A model generated the notes under the pieces. It was not told the origin of the DNA. It did not search any database and worked only from the letters and a program-made list of their open reading frames with translations. Positions 8,625 through 17,231 of a stretch of 64,000 bases of DNA are shown here, in pieces (position 1 is the first letter of the stretch; each line of letters starts with the position of its first letter). The position numbers were made by a program, and so were the translations under genes. The stretch covers positions 620,001 through 684,000 of the forward strand of contig JADKKE010000032.1 in NCBI GenBank assembly GCA_016720655.1, in the 5' to 3' direction. The stretch is from Bacteroidota bacterium. GTDB taxonomy: Bacteria > Bacteroidota > Bacteroidia > AKYH767-A > 2013-40CM-41-45.

Positions 8625-9999
8625 ATTGACTGCCTTCTCTGTTCTGATCTTCTTTTTTCTCTGGCAAAGTCAGTTTGACTCGTTTGATTCTTTTTCGATC
8701 CGCAGATTCAATCGTAAAAAGAACTCCTTCGTGAGAAAGAACTTCATTTCGAAATGGAATGCTACCTTTCATCTCAAGGATAAATCCCGCTAGTGTTTCA
8801 ACGTCAGTATCACCGGTAGAAAAAATTTCGCGATCAATTTCAGTTACACGACACAAATCGTTCAACAATGTCTTGCCTTCAAAAACATAATTGTGTTCAT
8901 CCAGTTTTGAATAGAAGACTTCATCGTCATCAAATTCATCATTAATTTCTCCCACAATTTCTTCCAGTACGTCTTCCATGGTTGCAATTCCGGATGTTCC
9001 ACCGTATTCATCCACAACTATTGCAAGATGAATTTTTTTCTCCTGAAATTCCTGAAGCAGATCATTGATCTTTTTGCTCTCCGGAACAAAATATGCAGGT
9101 CGAACAAGTTTCATCCAATCGAACGTTGAGTCGTTTTGCTTGTCGAGGTAGGGGAGTAAATCTTTTATATACAATACTCCGATCACGGCATCAAAAGATC
9201 CTTCAAACACAGGTACTCTTGAATATTTGTTTTCAACGATAATTGGAAAAAGTTCAGGGAAGCTGAGTTGATTGTCAAAAGCAATAACATCCATCCTCGA
9301 TTTCATAATTTGTCTGACATCAATATTCCCGAAACTTGCAATTCCTTTTAGAATTTTCTTCTCATCATCCGGCGTGTTTTTATCAGTTGTGACATCAATC
9401 GCATGGGTCAATTCATCTACTGATACATCATAGCCTTTGTGGATCATCCGTTTGTCAACCATTGATGTTGAGAAAACAAGCAGACTGCTAATTGGTCTAA
9501 GGACTTTGTCAACAAGGTAAACGGGAATGGCACTCCATTGTGAAAATCGTATAGCATTCTGTGTCGCATAAACTTTCGGCATCACTTCACAAAAGAGAAC
9601 AATGACAAAAGTAACAGCAACAACCTGAATCAAAAAACCGATTGTTTGATGATGGGTGAAGTTAAAGATTTGCGATATCATCAGGGATGAAATCACGACA
9701 ATGGCGATATTGATAAAATTTACTGTGATTAGCAATGTCGCCAGAAGTCTTTTTGGTTTTTCCAAAAGTCTGAATACAACCCGCGATGGACCGCTGGTTG
9801 AATCTTTGAGTGAATAAAGTTGAGCAGGATTTATTGCAAAAAAAGCTGTTTCTGCACCTGAAAAAAATCCTGAAAAAAGCAGTAAGGAAACCAATACAAT
9901 CGATTCAATTATAAATTCAATCGAAAATGAAAAGGAAGGATTTAGATAGGACGGCGAATCCTGCAAAAGTATGAGCAAAGGGCAACTACCGGGGTCCAC
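8053..9999 (-). CDS. gldE: GldE (CBS/CorC-HlyC membrane protein) continuous with GldD in one 648-aa frame
   Basis: Residues about 25–190 form the DUF21 membrane domain (FSGFFSGAETAFFAI and three further helices), about 205–330 hold a CBS pair (FGNIDVRQIMKSRMDVIAFD; YSRVPVFEGSFDAVIGVLYIKDLL; VDEYGGTSGIATMEDVLEEIVGEI), and about 350–440 are the transporter-associated CorC/HlyC domain. This is gliding-motility protein GldE, which supports GldD in the GldA-N/T9SS machinery. With no stop codon the frame then runs into GldD, which is normally a separate overlapping gene. The frame opens with a GTG at 9999; a downstream TTG is possible. The order mutY–ssb–gldE–gldD is typical of Bacteroidota. See the separate entry for the junction. 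Confidence 0.88.
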   Translation of the reverse strand: MDPGSCPLLILLQDSPSYLNPSFSFSIEFIIESIVLVSLLLFSGFFSGAETAFFAINPAQLYSLKDSTSGPSRVVFRLLEKPKRLLATLLITVNFINIAIVVISSLMISQIFNFTHHQTIGFLIQVVAVTFVIVLFCEVMPKVYATQNAIRFSQWSAIPVYLVDKVLRPISSLLVFSTSMVDKRMIHKGYDVSVDELTHAIDVTTDKNTPDDEKKILKGIASFGNIDVRQIMKSRMDVIAFDNQLSFPELFPIIVENKYSRVPVFEGSFDAVIGVLYIKDLLPYLDKQNDSTFDWMKLVRPAYFVPESKKINDLLQEFQEKKIHLAIVVDEYGGTSGIATMEDVLEEIVGEINDEFDDDEVFYSKLDEHNYVFEGKTLLNDLCRVTEIDREIFSTGDTDVETLAGFILEMKGSIPFRNEVLSHEGVLFTIESADRKRIKRVKLTLPEKKEDQNREGSQYGLLILIPLLLVLGLSSCDQEYVPKPRGYFRIDLPAKTYSEFIPDACPFQFQIPTYSKIVKDPSPKAEPCWMNIEFPQFKGTVYLSYKPVHGNLEKFIEDSRALSFKHIPKASGIEEEAIADPEKHLYGTIYHVKGNAASSVQFYLTDSTSHFLRGSLYFYAIPNPDSLAPVNDFLAADIQHLVETFRWK

Positions 10000-10040
10000 A
10001 GTTCGATTTGGTTAACAGAATGCAAATTTTGTAAATAATT

Positions 10041-10074
10041 CCAGGCGTAAAGCTAAGAAAAACTTTACGCCTGG
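10041..10074 (-). terminator. Strong hairpin terminator after ssb
   Basis: A perfect 12-bp stem (CCAGGCGTAAAG with CTTTACGCCTGG) with a 10-base loop lies 15 bases beyond the ssb stop. The following T tract is weak (AATTATTT), so it may attenuate rather than fully stop reading into gldE. Confidence 0.7.
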
Positions 10075-10089
10075 AAAGTTAATTTGAGA

Positions 10090-10512
10090 TCAGAATGGAA
10101 GATCGTCAGATGGAACTACAGTTGGTATTGGAGAGTCCGCAACAACTGGCTCAGGTGTCTTTCCTTCTGATTCAGTTCCGCGTGCACCACCACCCAACAT
10201 TGTCATGTTGTCGGCAATAATTTCTGTAAACCATTTCTTATTATTTTCCTCTCCGTAACTCCGGGTACGGATTTTCCCTTCAATGTATATTTTGTTGCCT
10301 TTGCGAACCCACTTTTCAGCAATTTCAGCAAGACCTCTCCAAAGAACGATGTTGTGCCATTCCGTAGTTTCTACTTTCTGGCCTTCCTTATTCTTGTAAG
10401 TTTCACTTGTTGCCATTGGGAATTTTGCAACGGGTACTCCGCCTTCGAGATACCTGACTTCAGGATCCTTACCGACATTTCCAATTAAGATTACTTTGTT
10501 TACTCCGCTCAT
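10090..10512 (-). CDS. ssb: Single-stranded DNA-binding protein
   Basis: SSB coats single-stranded DNA during replication, repair and recombination. The 140-residue product has the OB fold (MSGVNKVILIGNVGKDPEVRYLEGG, then TEWHNIVLWRGLAEIAEKWVRKGNKIYIEGKIRTRSY) at residues about 1–108, a flexible linker rich in acidic and proline residues, and the acidic protein-interaction tip ending DDLPF. It lies between mutY and gldE on the same strand, the usual Bacteroidota order. Confidence 0.95.
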   Translation of the reverse strand: MSGVNKVILIGNVGKDPEVRYLEGGVPVAKFPMATSETYKNKEGQKVETTEWHNIVLWRGLAEIAEKWVRKGNKIYIEGKIRTRSYGEENNKKWFTEIIADNMTMLGGGARGTESEGKTPEPVVADSPIPTVVPSDDLPF

Positions 10513-10810
10513 GGGATTTGGTTTTTAGATTAGATGTGAGTTAATATATTTGGTTTACCATGGTCTGAACAGGAATCAGCAATTGAAATGAAACAAATTT
10601 TATTTCGGATTGATGATTGAGTTCGACAAAGATACTCCGGATAATAACTGAGTAAAAACTGTATAAGCAGGTTTCTTTTTTACCCTTATTTCATGAGAAT
10701 AAAAATCTATCCTGATTATATGCAATCCATAAAAGTACGAAAAAAGAGAGGAATATTTTCAGGTCTTTTCCTCTTTTTGGGAGCGAAAGCAGAATGATTA
10801 TTCGCTTTAT
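10513..10810. other. Spacer between ssb and mutY
   Basis: This AT-rich 298-base gap holds the ssb promoter and the mutY 3' region. An imperfect AAAAAGAG…CTCTTTTT inverted repeat at 10740–10778 may be the mutY terminator. No further gene is evident. Confidence 0.5.
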
Positions 10811-11884
10811 TCAATTATCTAAAGGCGTAAAAAAATTCATTTCTGAGAGAAATTTTTCGGCAAGGCGAGGAATTGGGTATTTTTTCATGGTTTGAGAATT
10901 CACTTTTTTCCAGCCTTTGAGGGGCTTGAATGTTTTGGGATTCTTTGGCCGGATTTCCAGGAATTTTGCATGGATGGTTTGATGACTTAAAAGATGCTTT
11001 TTTTCTGCACTGATTTTTTCTATAATCACCGGGTATTTTTTAGCCCATTGTTTCCATTCTGCAGAATTTAAAAAAAGTTTATCCGGTGTTCTTTTTCTTA
11101 ATTCCATCACCGGAAAATCATAGAGGTCGATCCAGATATCTTTTGATGTACGCTTCTGAAGATATATTGCCTGCCCTGATTTTATTACCAAATAATGAAA
11201 ATACCGCTTTCTGACTTTTGTCTTTTTGTCTTTGATGGGAAAATCAGCAACTTTTTTATTTTCAAATGCAAAACACGATGTAGAGAAGGGACAATTCATG
11301 CAGTCGGGATTCACCGGCTTGCATTGCTTCGATCCGAATTCCATGATCGCCTGGTTGAAATCGTGTGGAGGAAACGAAGCCATCAGGTCATATGCAACCC
11401 CACGGAATTCTTGCTTGGCTTTTGAAGAATCAATTGGAGTCCTGATCCCAAAATACCGGCTCAGGAAACGAAAAACATTTCCATCCACCACGGCCTGTTT
11501 TTCATCAAACGCAAAAGAAGATATTGCAGCAGCCGTATATTCTCCGATGCCCTTGAGTTTTAGTATTTCGGAATATTCACGCGGAAATTTTCCATTGTAA
11601 TTTTCAACAATAGATTTGGCTGTGGAATGCAAATTTCTGGCGCGTGAATAATAACCCAATCCCTGCCAGAGTTTCATAACATCATCTTGATTTGCACGAG
11701 CGAGAGAAAATACATCCGGATATTTTTCGGTAAAACGCAGGTAATAATTCAAGCCTTGTTCAACACGTGTTTGTTGCATAATTATTTCACTCAGCCAGAT
11801 AAAATAAGGATCCCGGGTATTTCTCCAGGGGAGATCACGTTTATTTTTTTGATACCAGGAAAGAAGTGTGCGTCCAAAGGTCAT
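10811..11884 (-). CDS. mutY: A/G-specific adenine glycosylase
   Basis: MutY removes adenine mispaired with 8-oxoguanine. The 357-residue product shows the HhH-GPD fold: LPWRNTRDPYFIWLSEIIMQQTRV (with the catalytic glutamate in the SEIIMQQT helix), the helix-hairpin-helix LKGIGEYTAAAISSFAF followed by the catalytic aspartate in VVDGNVFRFLSRYF, and the 4Fe-4S cysteines in CKPVNPDCMNCPFSTSC. The C-terminal NUDIX-like 8-oxoG recognition domain follows from about residue 230. It begins close to the remnants of an acyltransferase gene and precedes ssb. Confidence 0.95.
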   Translation of the reverse strand: MTFGRTLLSWYQKNKRDLPWRNTRDPYFIWLSEIIMQQTRVEQGLNYYLRFTEKYPDVFSLARANQDDVMKLWQGLGYYSRARNLHSTAKSIVENYNGKFPREYSEILKLKGIGEYTAAAISSFAFDEKQAVVDGNVFRFLSRYFGIRTPIDSSKAKQEFRGVAYDLMASFPPHDFNQAIMEFGSKQCKPVNPDCMNCPFSTSCFAFENKKVADFPIKDKKTKVRKRYFHYLVIKSGQAIYLQKRTSKDIWIDLYDFPVMELRKRTPDKLFLNSAEWKQWAKKYPVIIEKISAEKKHLLSHQTIHAKFLEIRPKNPKTFKPLKGWKKVNSQTMKKYPIPRLAEKFLSEMNFFTPLDN

Positions 11885-11911
11885 GAGAAGAAAACAGATT
11901 AGCTTCTGTTT

Positions 11912-13023
11912 TTACCGTGCTGTATAGTTGAAATGTTTCTTCAGGTCAGTAATTGGTTTTTCAAGAAAATGCCACGTGATCATCGAAAGAACGATTGTGC
12001 GTACGAGATTCACAATGAAACTCAGGAATTGATTTTGAAAAAATTCACCGGGAGATTCAGAATTTCAAGTATACCTTCGCTGAATGCAGGGCTAAAGTTG
12101 TGAAAAAAATACAAGCCATAGGAGATTTATCCAAGATATATCATGAGCGGATGGTTGAGAAATTTTTCTGTCATTCCTCCCAAGGACCCGAAGCAGACTA
12201 TCCCAATCAGGAGACAGGAGCATACTGAATAAAAGAAATTAAGAGGTATGGAACAGAGCAAAGGAACATCTTCATCAGGATCGCCGGTTATCACGATAGT
12301 TAAATTGATCGAAAACAAACTCAGGCAGAAACCAACGAACCATTTATTCCCAATCCATTTCAACAAGGTTTCTTTCTGGTAAAGGGAGAAGTAGGCAAGT
12401 ATGGCACCAAGTCCCAATGAATCCAGACAACTTGTTGTAATCACTTTGGTATACACTTCATTGTGTCCCGCAGCACAGGCAAGAAGGCGGCTGATCACTC
12501 CGGTAAGAATCATCACTGAAATCAGTCCTTTAAGATACTTCCATGGAGTGTAGAAAATACGAAGTGGGAAGAGAAGGTAAAATTGTGCTTCGACAGCGAG
12601 TGACCACAAATGTGAATACTGATCAATTCCATGTCCTAGCCAGGCCATTCTGAAATTCGATGTATAGGTATAGAGATAAGGTAACTGATCACTGATCGGA
12701 TACACAAGGATCCTGGATAATATCAGCAGCACAAAAAAGTAAAGAGGGAAAATGCGAAGAAGTCTACAGATGTAAAAATTCTTTAATTCCTGGTTTCACG
12801 TTCTCTCTGACCGTTCCACATCAGCTTTGTTCTGAAACAAAATCTTGTAATGTGAAATCCACTCAATGCAAAGAATAGAAAAACACCATAAACCCGGGAG
12901 GTGATCGATTGGATCATTTTTTATCCAATGTGCAATCATAACAGAAAATACGGCCAGAAACCGGAGGCCATCAAGGTTCCTGAAATAGTTCATCGAATAC
13001 GTTCGAAAAGATTCATGAATCAT
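11912..13023 (-). pseudogene. Decayed acyltransferase-3 (OafA/NolL-like) gene
   Basis: Fragments in different minus-strand frames line up as one roughly 370-residue integral-membrane acyltransferase. From the ATG at 13023: RNLDGLRFLAVFSVMIAHW (with the active-site-region histidine), then a shifted GVFLFFALSGF, then LKNFYICRLLRIFPLYFF, WSLAVEAQFYLLFP, and a tail with ISYGLYFFHNF and, after another frame change, TWHFLEKPITDLKKHF ending at a stop at 11912. Lesions include stops in frame near 12785 and just after MIYLG (12124–12126, where lysine is expected) and at least three frameshifts. The density of damage, well above that of the neighbours, argues for a real pseudogene. The family acylates sugars of surface polysaccharides. 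Confidence 0.85.
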
Positions 13024-13253
13024 TCAAACCTTCGCTTTTTAGTTCTCCTTTTTCTGAAAATCTTAGAAAAACAAGGTTTCAAATCGACGTTTTTTGGTCA
13101 AAGAAATAAATGTTAATATTTTTTCTTGTTAAAAATTATTGGAAAAGCCTTGAAATTAATGCGTTTAAGCATGAAATTGCTTAAAACTCCTAAATATTTG
13201 CTGACCTACAGAAAAAATTGATTTTTAAGGTTTTTCTATTTCACTTGAACGCT

Positions 13254-13261
13254 TATCTTTG
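13254..13261 (+). promoter_or_regulatory. Probable -7 box upstream of HU
   Basis: TATCTTTG fits the TAnnTTTG consensus and lies 35 bases before the HU start codon in an AT-rich spacer of 273 bases. Confidence 0.55.
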
Positions 13262-13296
13262 CCGCCCTAATATTCAATACATTAATACTCAAAGAA

Positions 13297-13611
13297 ATGA
13301 CAAAAGCAGAATTAGTTGCCGAAATCTCGACTAAGACCGGAATCGAAAAAACTGTTGCCTTGCAAGCTGTTGAAGCTGCCATGAAAGTAATCAAGAACAC
13401 AATGGCAGATGGTGAAAACGTTTACTTGCGTGGATTCGGCTCCTTCATCGTGAAGAAGCGTGCGCAAAAATTAGGACGTATTATTTCCAAGAACACGACC
13501 ATCATTATTCCCGAGCATAATATCCCGGCTTTCAAACCAGCTAAGACCTTTGCTAACAAGGTGAAGAATGCAAAAATTAAGAAGAATCAAACAACAGAGG
13601 CTATCGATTAA
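13297..13611 (+). CDS. HU-family DNA-binding protein
   Basis: The 104-residue product is a bacterial histone-like protein that bends and compacts DNA as a dimer. It has the helical dimerisation part (MTKAELVAEISTKTGIEK… ), the GENVYLRGFGSF turn and a beta-arm region ending in IPAFKPAKTFANKV. The arm lacks the usual RNPQTG tip and instead reads KKRAQKLGRIISKNTTI, and there is a 14-residue lysine-rich tail, so it belongs to a divergent HU subgroup found beside rng in Bacteroidota. It is followed 6 bases later by the TPR gene. Confidence 0.93.
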   Translation: MTKAELVAEISTKTGIEKTVALQAVEAAMKVIKNTMADGENVYLRGFGSFIVKKRAQKLGRIISKNTTIIIPEHNIPAFKPAKTFANKVKNAKIKKNQTTEAID

Positions 13612-13617
13612 TGAGTG

Positions 13618-14439
13618 ATGCGAATCGGTAACAAACAACTCTTGTTCGTGGCCGGTGCAATTGTGCTTTCTGCGATACTTTATCTGGCACCAAAACAACT
13701 TTCCAAAGTTGAAGGAAAGACGGAAGTTGCACCCATGGGATTCACCTTCGAAGGTTTGTTATCCCAGGCAAAGAACCAACTGAAACGTCAGGAATCAGAG
13801 CCTATCCGATTGGTGGAAAATTCTCTTTTGAAGGATACCACGAATACTCTTTTGCTCGATTCACTAGGTAGATTATGGGATCAGGCTCAGTTTCCTGTAA
13901 TATCTTCCCATTATTTCGAAGCGATAGCAAAATTGAAGCCTGACGAAAAGAACTGGATCAATGCCGCCTACCGGTATTTTGATGCTTTCAAATCAACAGG
14001 TGACAGCACACTGCGCAAAGTCATGGTTGAAAGTGCAATCGCCAGTTACAAAAAAGTGTTGGAGATTAATCCCAAAAATCTCGATGCACAAACGGATCTG
14101 GGAGTTTGCTACGCGGAAGGTACCGGTAATCCAATGCAGGGGATTTTGATGCTAAGGGAAGTTGTAAAAGAGAATCCGGAGCATGAAAGTGCCCAGTTCA
14201 ATTTGGGAATTTTGTCGGTGAAATCCGGTCAAATGGAAAAAGCAGTTGAACGATTCGAAAAAGTTCTGCTGATTAATCCAAAAAGATTAGAGGCCCGTTA
14301 TATATTGGGGCAAACGTATATGAAACTTGGGAACAATGAGAAAGCACTTCTGAACCTTGAACAGGTAAAAAAGGAAAGCTCTGATCCGCAACTTAATCAG
14401 GAAGTAAATAGTTTAATTAGTCAAATCAATAACCACTAA
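13618..14439 (+). CDS. TPR-repeat membrane-anchored protein
   Basis: The 273-residue product has one N-terminal membrane anchor (LLFVAGAIVLSAILYLAP), a linker, and at least three tetratricopeptide repeats between about residues 140 and 265 (for example AIASYKKVLEINPKNLDAQ, KAVERFEKVLLINPKRLEARYILGQ). TPRs mediate protein–protein contacts. Start is the ATG at 13618; an in-frame GTG is immediately before it. It lies 6 bases after HU and 11 bases before the COX24-like gene, so these form one operon with a conserved Bacteroidota order. The partner is not known. Confidence 0.85.
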   Translation: MRIGNKQLLFVAGAIVLSAILYLAPKQLSKVEGKTEVAPMGFTFEGLLSQAKNQLKRQESEPIRLVENSLLKDTTNTLLLDSLGRLWDQAQFPVISSHYFEAIAKLKPDEKNWINAAYRYFDAFKSTGDSTLRKVMVESAIASYKKVLEINPKNLDAQTDLGVCYAEGTGNPMQGILMLREVVKENPEHESAQFNLGILSVKSGQMEKAVERFEKVLLINPKRLEARYILGQTYMKLGNNEKALLNLEQVKKESSDPQLNQEVNSLISQINNH

Positions 14440-14450
14440 ACACTTTAACC

Positions 14451-14546
14451 ATGCCAAGCGGTAAGAAAAGAAAAAGACATAAGATGGCTACGCACAAGCG
14501 TAAGAAGCGTCTTAGAAAGAACAGACATAAGAAGAAAAACCGGTAA
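14451..14546 (+). CDS. 31-aa AURKAIP1/COX24-domain protein (bS22-like)
   Basis: This very short gene encodes 31 residues, over half lysine or arginine (MPSGKKRKRHKMATHKRKKR then LRKNRHKKKNR). The KMATHKRKKRLRKNRHK core matches the COX24/AURKAIP1 C-terminal domain, which in mycobacteria is ribosomal protein bS22 and in mitochondria mS38. A ribosome-bound role in this organism is therefore likely but inferred. It lies 11 bases after the TPR gene and is followed by a terminator, upstream of rng; this placement is conserved in Bacteroidota. Confidence 0.88.
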   Translation: MPSGKKRKRHKMATHKRKKRLRKNRHKKKNR

Positions 14547-14551
14547 GGCGT

Positions 14552-14578
14552 GGGCATCTACGGATGCCCCCCCTTTTT
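14552..14578 (+). terminator. Rho-independent terminator
   Basis: GGGCATC and GATGCCC form a perfect 7-bp stem with a TACG loop, followed by CCCC and a T5 tract, 6 bases after the COX24-like stop codon. It separates that small operon from rng. Confidence 0.8.
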
Positions 14579-14729
14579 CCGTATGTGTACCGCAGAATGT
14601 TGAGGCATTCTGCACGTTGGCTTTTCAATTCAAATTTCGTGGCTTGCGATGCGTCGCCCGCCGTACCTGGTCCAGCTGTACACATTCTGTTCAGTGTTTT
14701 TCGCATCTCCGTAATTCGGGCATGATGAA

Positions 14730-16313
14730 GTGTTTCCAAACACCTTTTTTTTGAACAACGAATTAGTAATCAATTCAACAGCCGGCGAAGTAACTATCGC
14801 GATGCTTGAAGACAAGCGCCTGGTTGAATTAAACAGTGAAAAGAAAGATCAGGGTTTCCAGGTCGGAGATATCTATCTCGGCCGTGTGAAAAAGCTGATC
14901 CAGAGTTTAAATGCCGCTTTCGTGGACGTAGGTCACGAGAAGGATGCTTTTTTGCATTATCTCGACCTTGGACCTCAGGTACAATCTCTGAATAAACTTA
15001 TTAAGCTTACTACCACCGGTAAGTCTCCTGACCCTCTATTGACCAATTTTCAGGTTGAAAATGATATCAACAAAGGCGGGAAAATCACCCAGGTGCTTTC
15101 TCCCAATCAATGGGTTCTTGTGCAGGTTGCCAAAGAGCCCATCTCTTCCAAAGGTCCCCGTATTACTTCCGAACTTTCTCTCGCCGGACGATTTGTCGTG
15201 TTGGTGCCTTTCTCGGATATGGTTTCGATTTCCCAGAAAATCAAAAGTGCTGAAGAGAGGCAAAGGCTGAAACGGCTTGCGATGAGTATCAAACCGAAAG
15301 GATTTGGCTTGATCGTGCGCACTGTAGCGGAAGGAAAAAAAGTTGCCGAACTGGATAAGGATATCCAGGATCTTGTTGCAAAATGGAAGACAACTTTTGA
15401 ACTTCTGATCACTGCCAAGCCTCCGATGAAAATTCTCGGAGAACTCAACCGTACCTCTACGATTCTCAGAGATTTGCTCAATCCTAATTTTGCAAATATT
15501 CATGTGAATGACGCTGCTCTCGCAGAAGAGATCAAAGCATACATCAACGGAATTGCGCCTGAACAAACTGAAATTGTCAAGCTTTACAAAGGCAAGCTGC
15601 CCATCTTTGAGCATTTTGGAGTTGATAAGCAGATCAAATCCAGTTTTGGCAAAACTGTGACCATGGCTAATGGTGCTTACCTCATCGTGGAGCATACGGA
15701 AGCAATGCATGTGATAGATGTCAACAGTGGTGGACGCGTAAAATCTGATGGAGATTCCAGTCAGGAGCACAATGCTCTTCAGGTGAATATGGATTCTGCT
15801 GTCGAAGTTGCGCGACTGTTGAGGATGCGTGACATGGGTGGAATTATCGTTGTGGACTTTATCGATATGCACAATCCGCTCAACAGGAAAACGCTTTTCG
15901 AAAAGCTGCGTACCGAAATGAAACGGGATCGGGCAAAACACACCATTTTGCCACCGAGTAAATTCGGACTCATTCAAATCACCCGACAAAGAGTAAGACC
16001 GGAAACCAATATCATCACTGTCGAAAAGTGCCCGGCCTGTGATGGCACCGGCGAAATCAAAGCAAGCATCCTTTTGATGGACGAAATTGAGAACAACCTC
16101 AGGTATTTTGTCCAAGAGCAAAATGAAAAGGAACTGACCTTATTTGTTCATCCATACATCGAAGCATACCTAAATAAAGGAATGTTTTTTTCATCCACCA
16201 CCCACAAGTGGAAAAAGAAGTACAAGGTGAAATTAAAAGTGCTTGCAAATAATGCATACCATATCATGGAATACCATTATTTCAATAGAACCGAAGAGGA
16301 AATAAAAATCTGA
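14730..16313 (+). CDS. rng: Ribonuclease G/E-family endoribonuclease
   Basis: RNase G cleaves single-stranded AU-rich RNA, matures 16S rRNA 5' ends and decays mRNA. The product of up to 527 residues has an S1 domain (VGDIYLGRVKKLIQSLNAAFVDVGHEKDAFLH, about 47–125), an RNase H-like core, and DNase I-like catalytic signatures: MHVIDVNSGGR (about residue 330) and IVVDFIDM (about 375) carrying the Mg-binding aspartates, then the Zn-link cysteines in CPACDGTG (about 434). The ATG at 14730 adds a short tail; family members usually begin near NNELVIN, so the TTG at 14751 is an alternative start. It lacks the long C-terminal scaffold of RNase E. Confidence 0.93.
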   Translation: MFPNTFFLNNELVINSTAGEVTIAMLEDKRLVELNSEKKDQGFQVGDIYLGRVKKLIQSLNAAFVDVGHEKDAFLHYLDLGPQVQSLNKLIKLTTTGKSPDPLLTNFQVENDINKGGKITQVLSPNQWVLVQVAKEPISSKGPRITSELSLAGRFVVLVPFSDMVSISQKIKSAEERQRLKRLAMSIKPKGFGLIVRTVAEGKKVAELDKDIQDLVAKWKTTFELLITAKPPMKILGELNRTSTILRDLLNPNFANIHVNDAALAEEIKAYINGIAPEQTEIVKLYKGKLPIFEHFGVDKQIKSSFGKTVTMANGAYLIVEHTEAMHVIDVNSGGRVKSDGDSSQEHNALQVNMDSAVEVARLLRMRDMGGIIVVDFIDMHNPLNRKTLFEKLRTEMKRDRAKHTILPPSKFGLIQITRQRVRPETNIITVEKCPACDGTGEIKASILLMDEIENNLRYFVQEQNEKELTLFVHPYIEAYLNKGMFFSSTTHKWKKKYKVKLKVLANNAYHIMEYHYFNRTEEEIKI

Positions 16314-16515
16314 TGCTTCTTCATACTTCTATGCTGTGTTAAAAAATTGCTTTTTAAGGTGATTTGGTAGTAGATTTTCAGGTTTTTTTATAAAAGACGA
16401 TATGAAAAACTAATCCTTGTAATATTTTCATGTGCGCTTCCGGGATTTGTATAGGAAATTTTGGATTGAACGTCAACTTTTTTAGATTCGCAGGATAAAC
16501 TTATATCTCTTTCCC

Positions 16516-17100
16516 ATGAAAATTATAAAATACATCGTACTTACTATTGTATTCCTCGTGGTAGCGTTGGTGATCATTGGCTTTCTTATGCCTTCAACGC
16601 GGCATGTGGAACGTTCGGTAAGCATTAATTCAAAACCGGATGTGGTATTTGCATATGTGAATGACTTGAAAAGCTGGAATACTTGGTCTCCATGGTTTAA
16701 GATGGATCCACAAAGTAAAATGGTTTTCAGTGAACCTTCTGCCGGAGCCGGAGCCAACTATACTTGGGATAGTCAGAACAAAAACGTAGGCAAAGGAAAA
16801 CTGACGATTGAAGAAAGTGTTGCCGCTTCATTGGTGAAAACCAAATTGGAATTTGAAGGAATGAATGAATCGTATGCTTATTTTAAATTCGAACCGGAAG
16901 GCGAAGCTACAAAGGTAACGTGGGGCTTTGATGCGAATCTTGGCAACAATCCTTTTTTTCGATTGATGGGTACAATGATGGACAAAATGATGGGGGATAT
17001 TTTTAACAGCGGACTTGCAGACCTGAAAAAAGTTTCGGAAGAAACACCCATTGCCCCTGTCGAAGAGCCTGTTTTGGCACCCGCAGATTCAATCAAATAA
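16516..17100 (+). CDS. SRPBCC (START-like) family protein, membrane-anchored
   Basis: The 194-residue product has an N-terminal membrane segment (YIVLTIVFLVVALVIIGFLM), then a ligand-binding-type SRPBCC domain starting RHVERSVSINSKPDVVFAYV with the family's WNTWSPWFKMDP and GKGKLTIEES motifs, and a short proline-rich tail. These domains bind hydrophobic ligands; no ligand can be inferred. It is a close paralogue of the next gene (both have an HVERS…I…W.WSPW pattern), so the pair arose by tandem duplication. Confidence 0.85.
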   Translation: MKIIKYIVLTIVFLVVALVIIGFLMPSTRHVERSVSINSKPDVVFAYVNDLKSWNTWSPWFKMDPQSKMVFSEPSAGAGANYTWDSQNKNVGKGKLTIEESVAASLVKTKLEFEGMNESYAYFKFEPEGEATKVTWGFDANLGNNPFFRLMGTMMDKMMGDIFNSGLADLKKVSEETPIAPVEEPVLAPADSIK

Positions 17101-17231
17101 TCGTACTATCAAAATCTGGTTACAAATCCATCTTCTTTGTTGAGTTTTTTCAACCTGATTTCACAATGCGAATAACTAATAGTGTAGAATCTGTATTGTC
17201 TTATTTCAAATCAATTTAATCAGAATTATCC

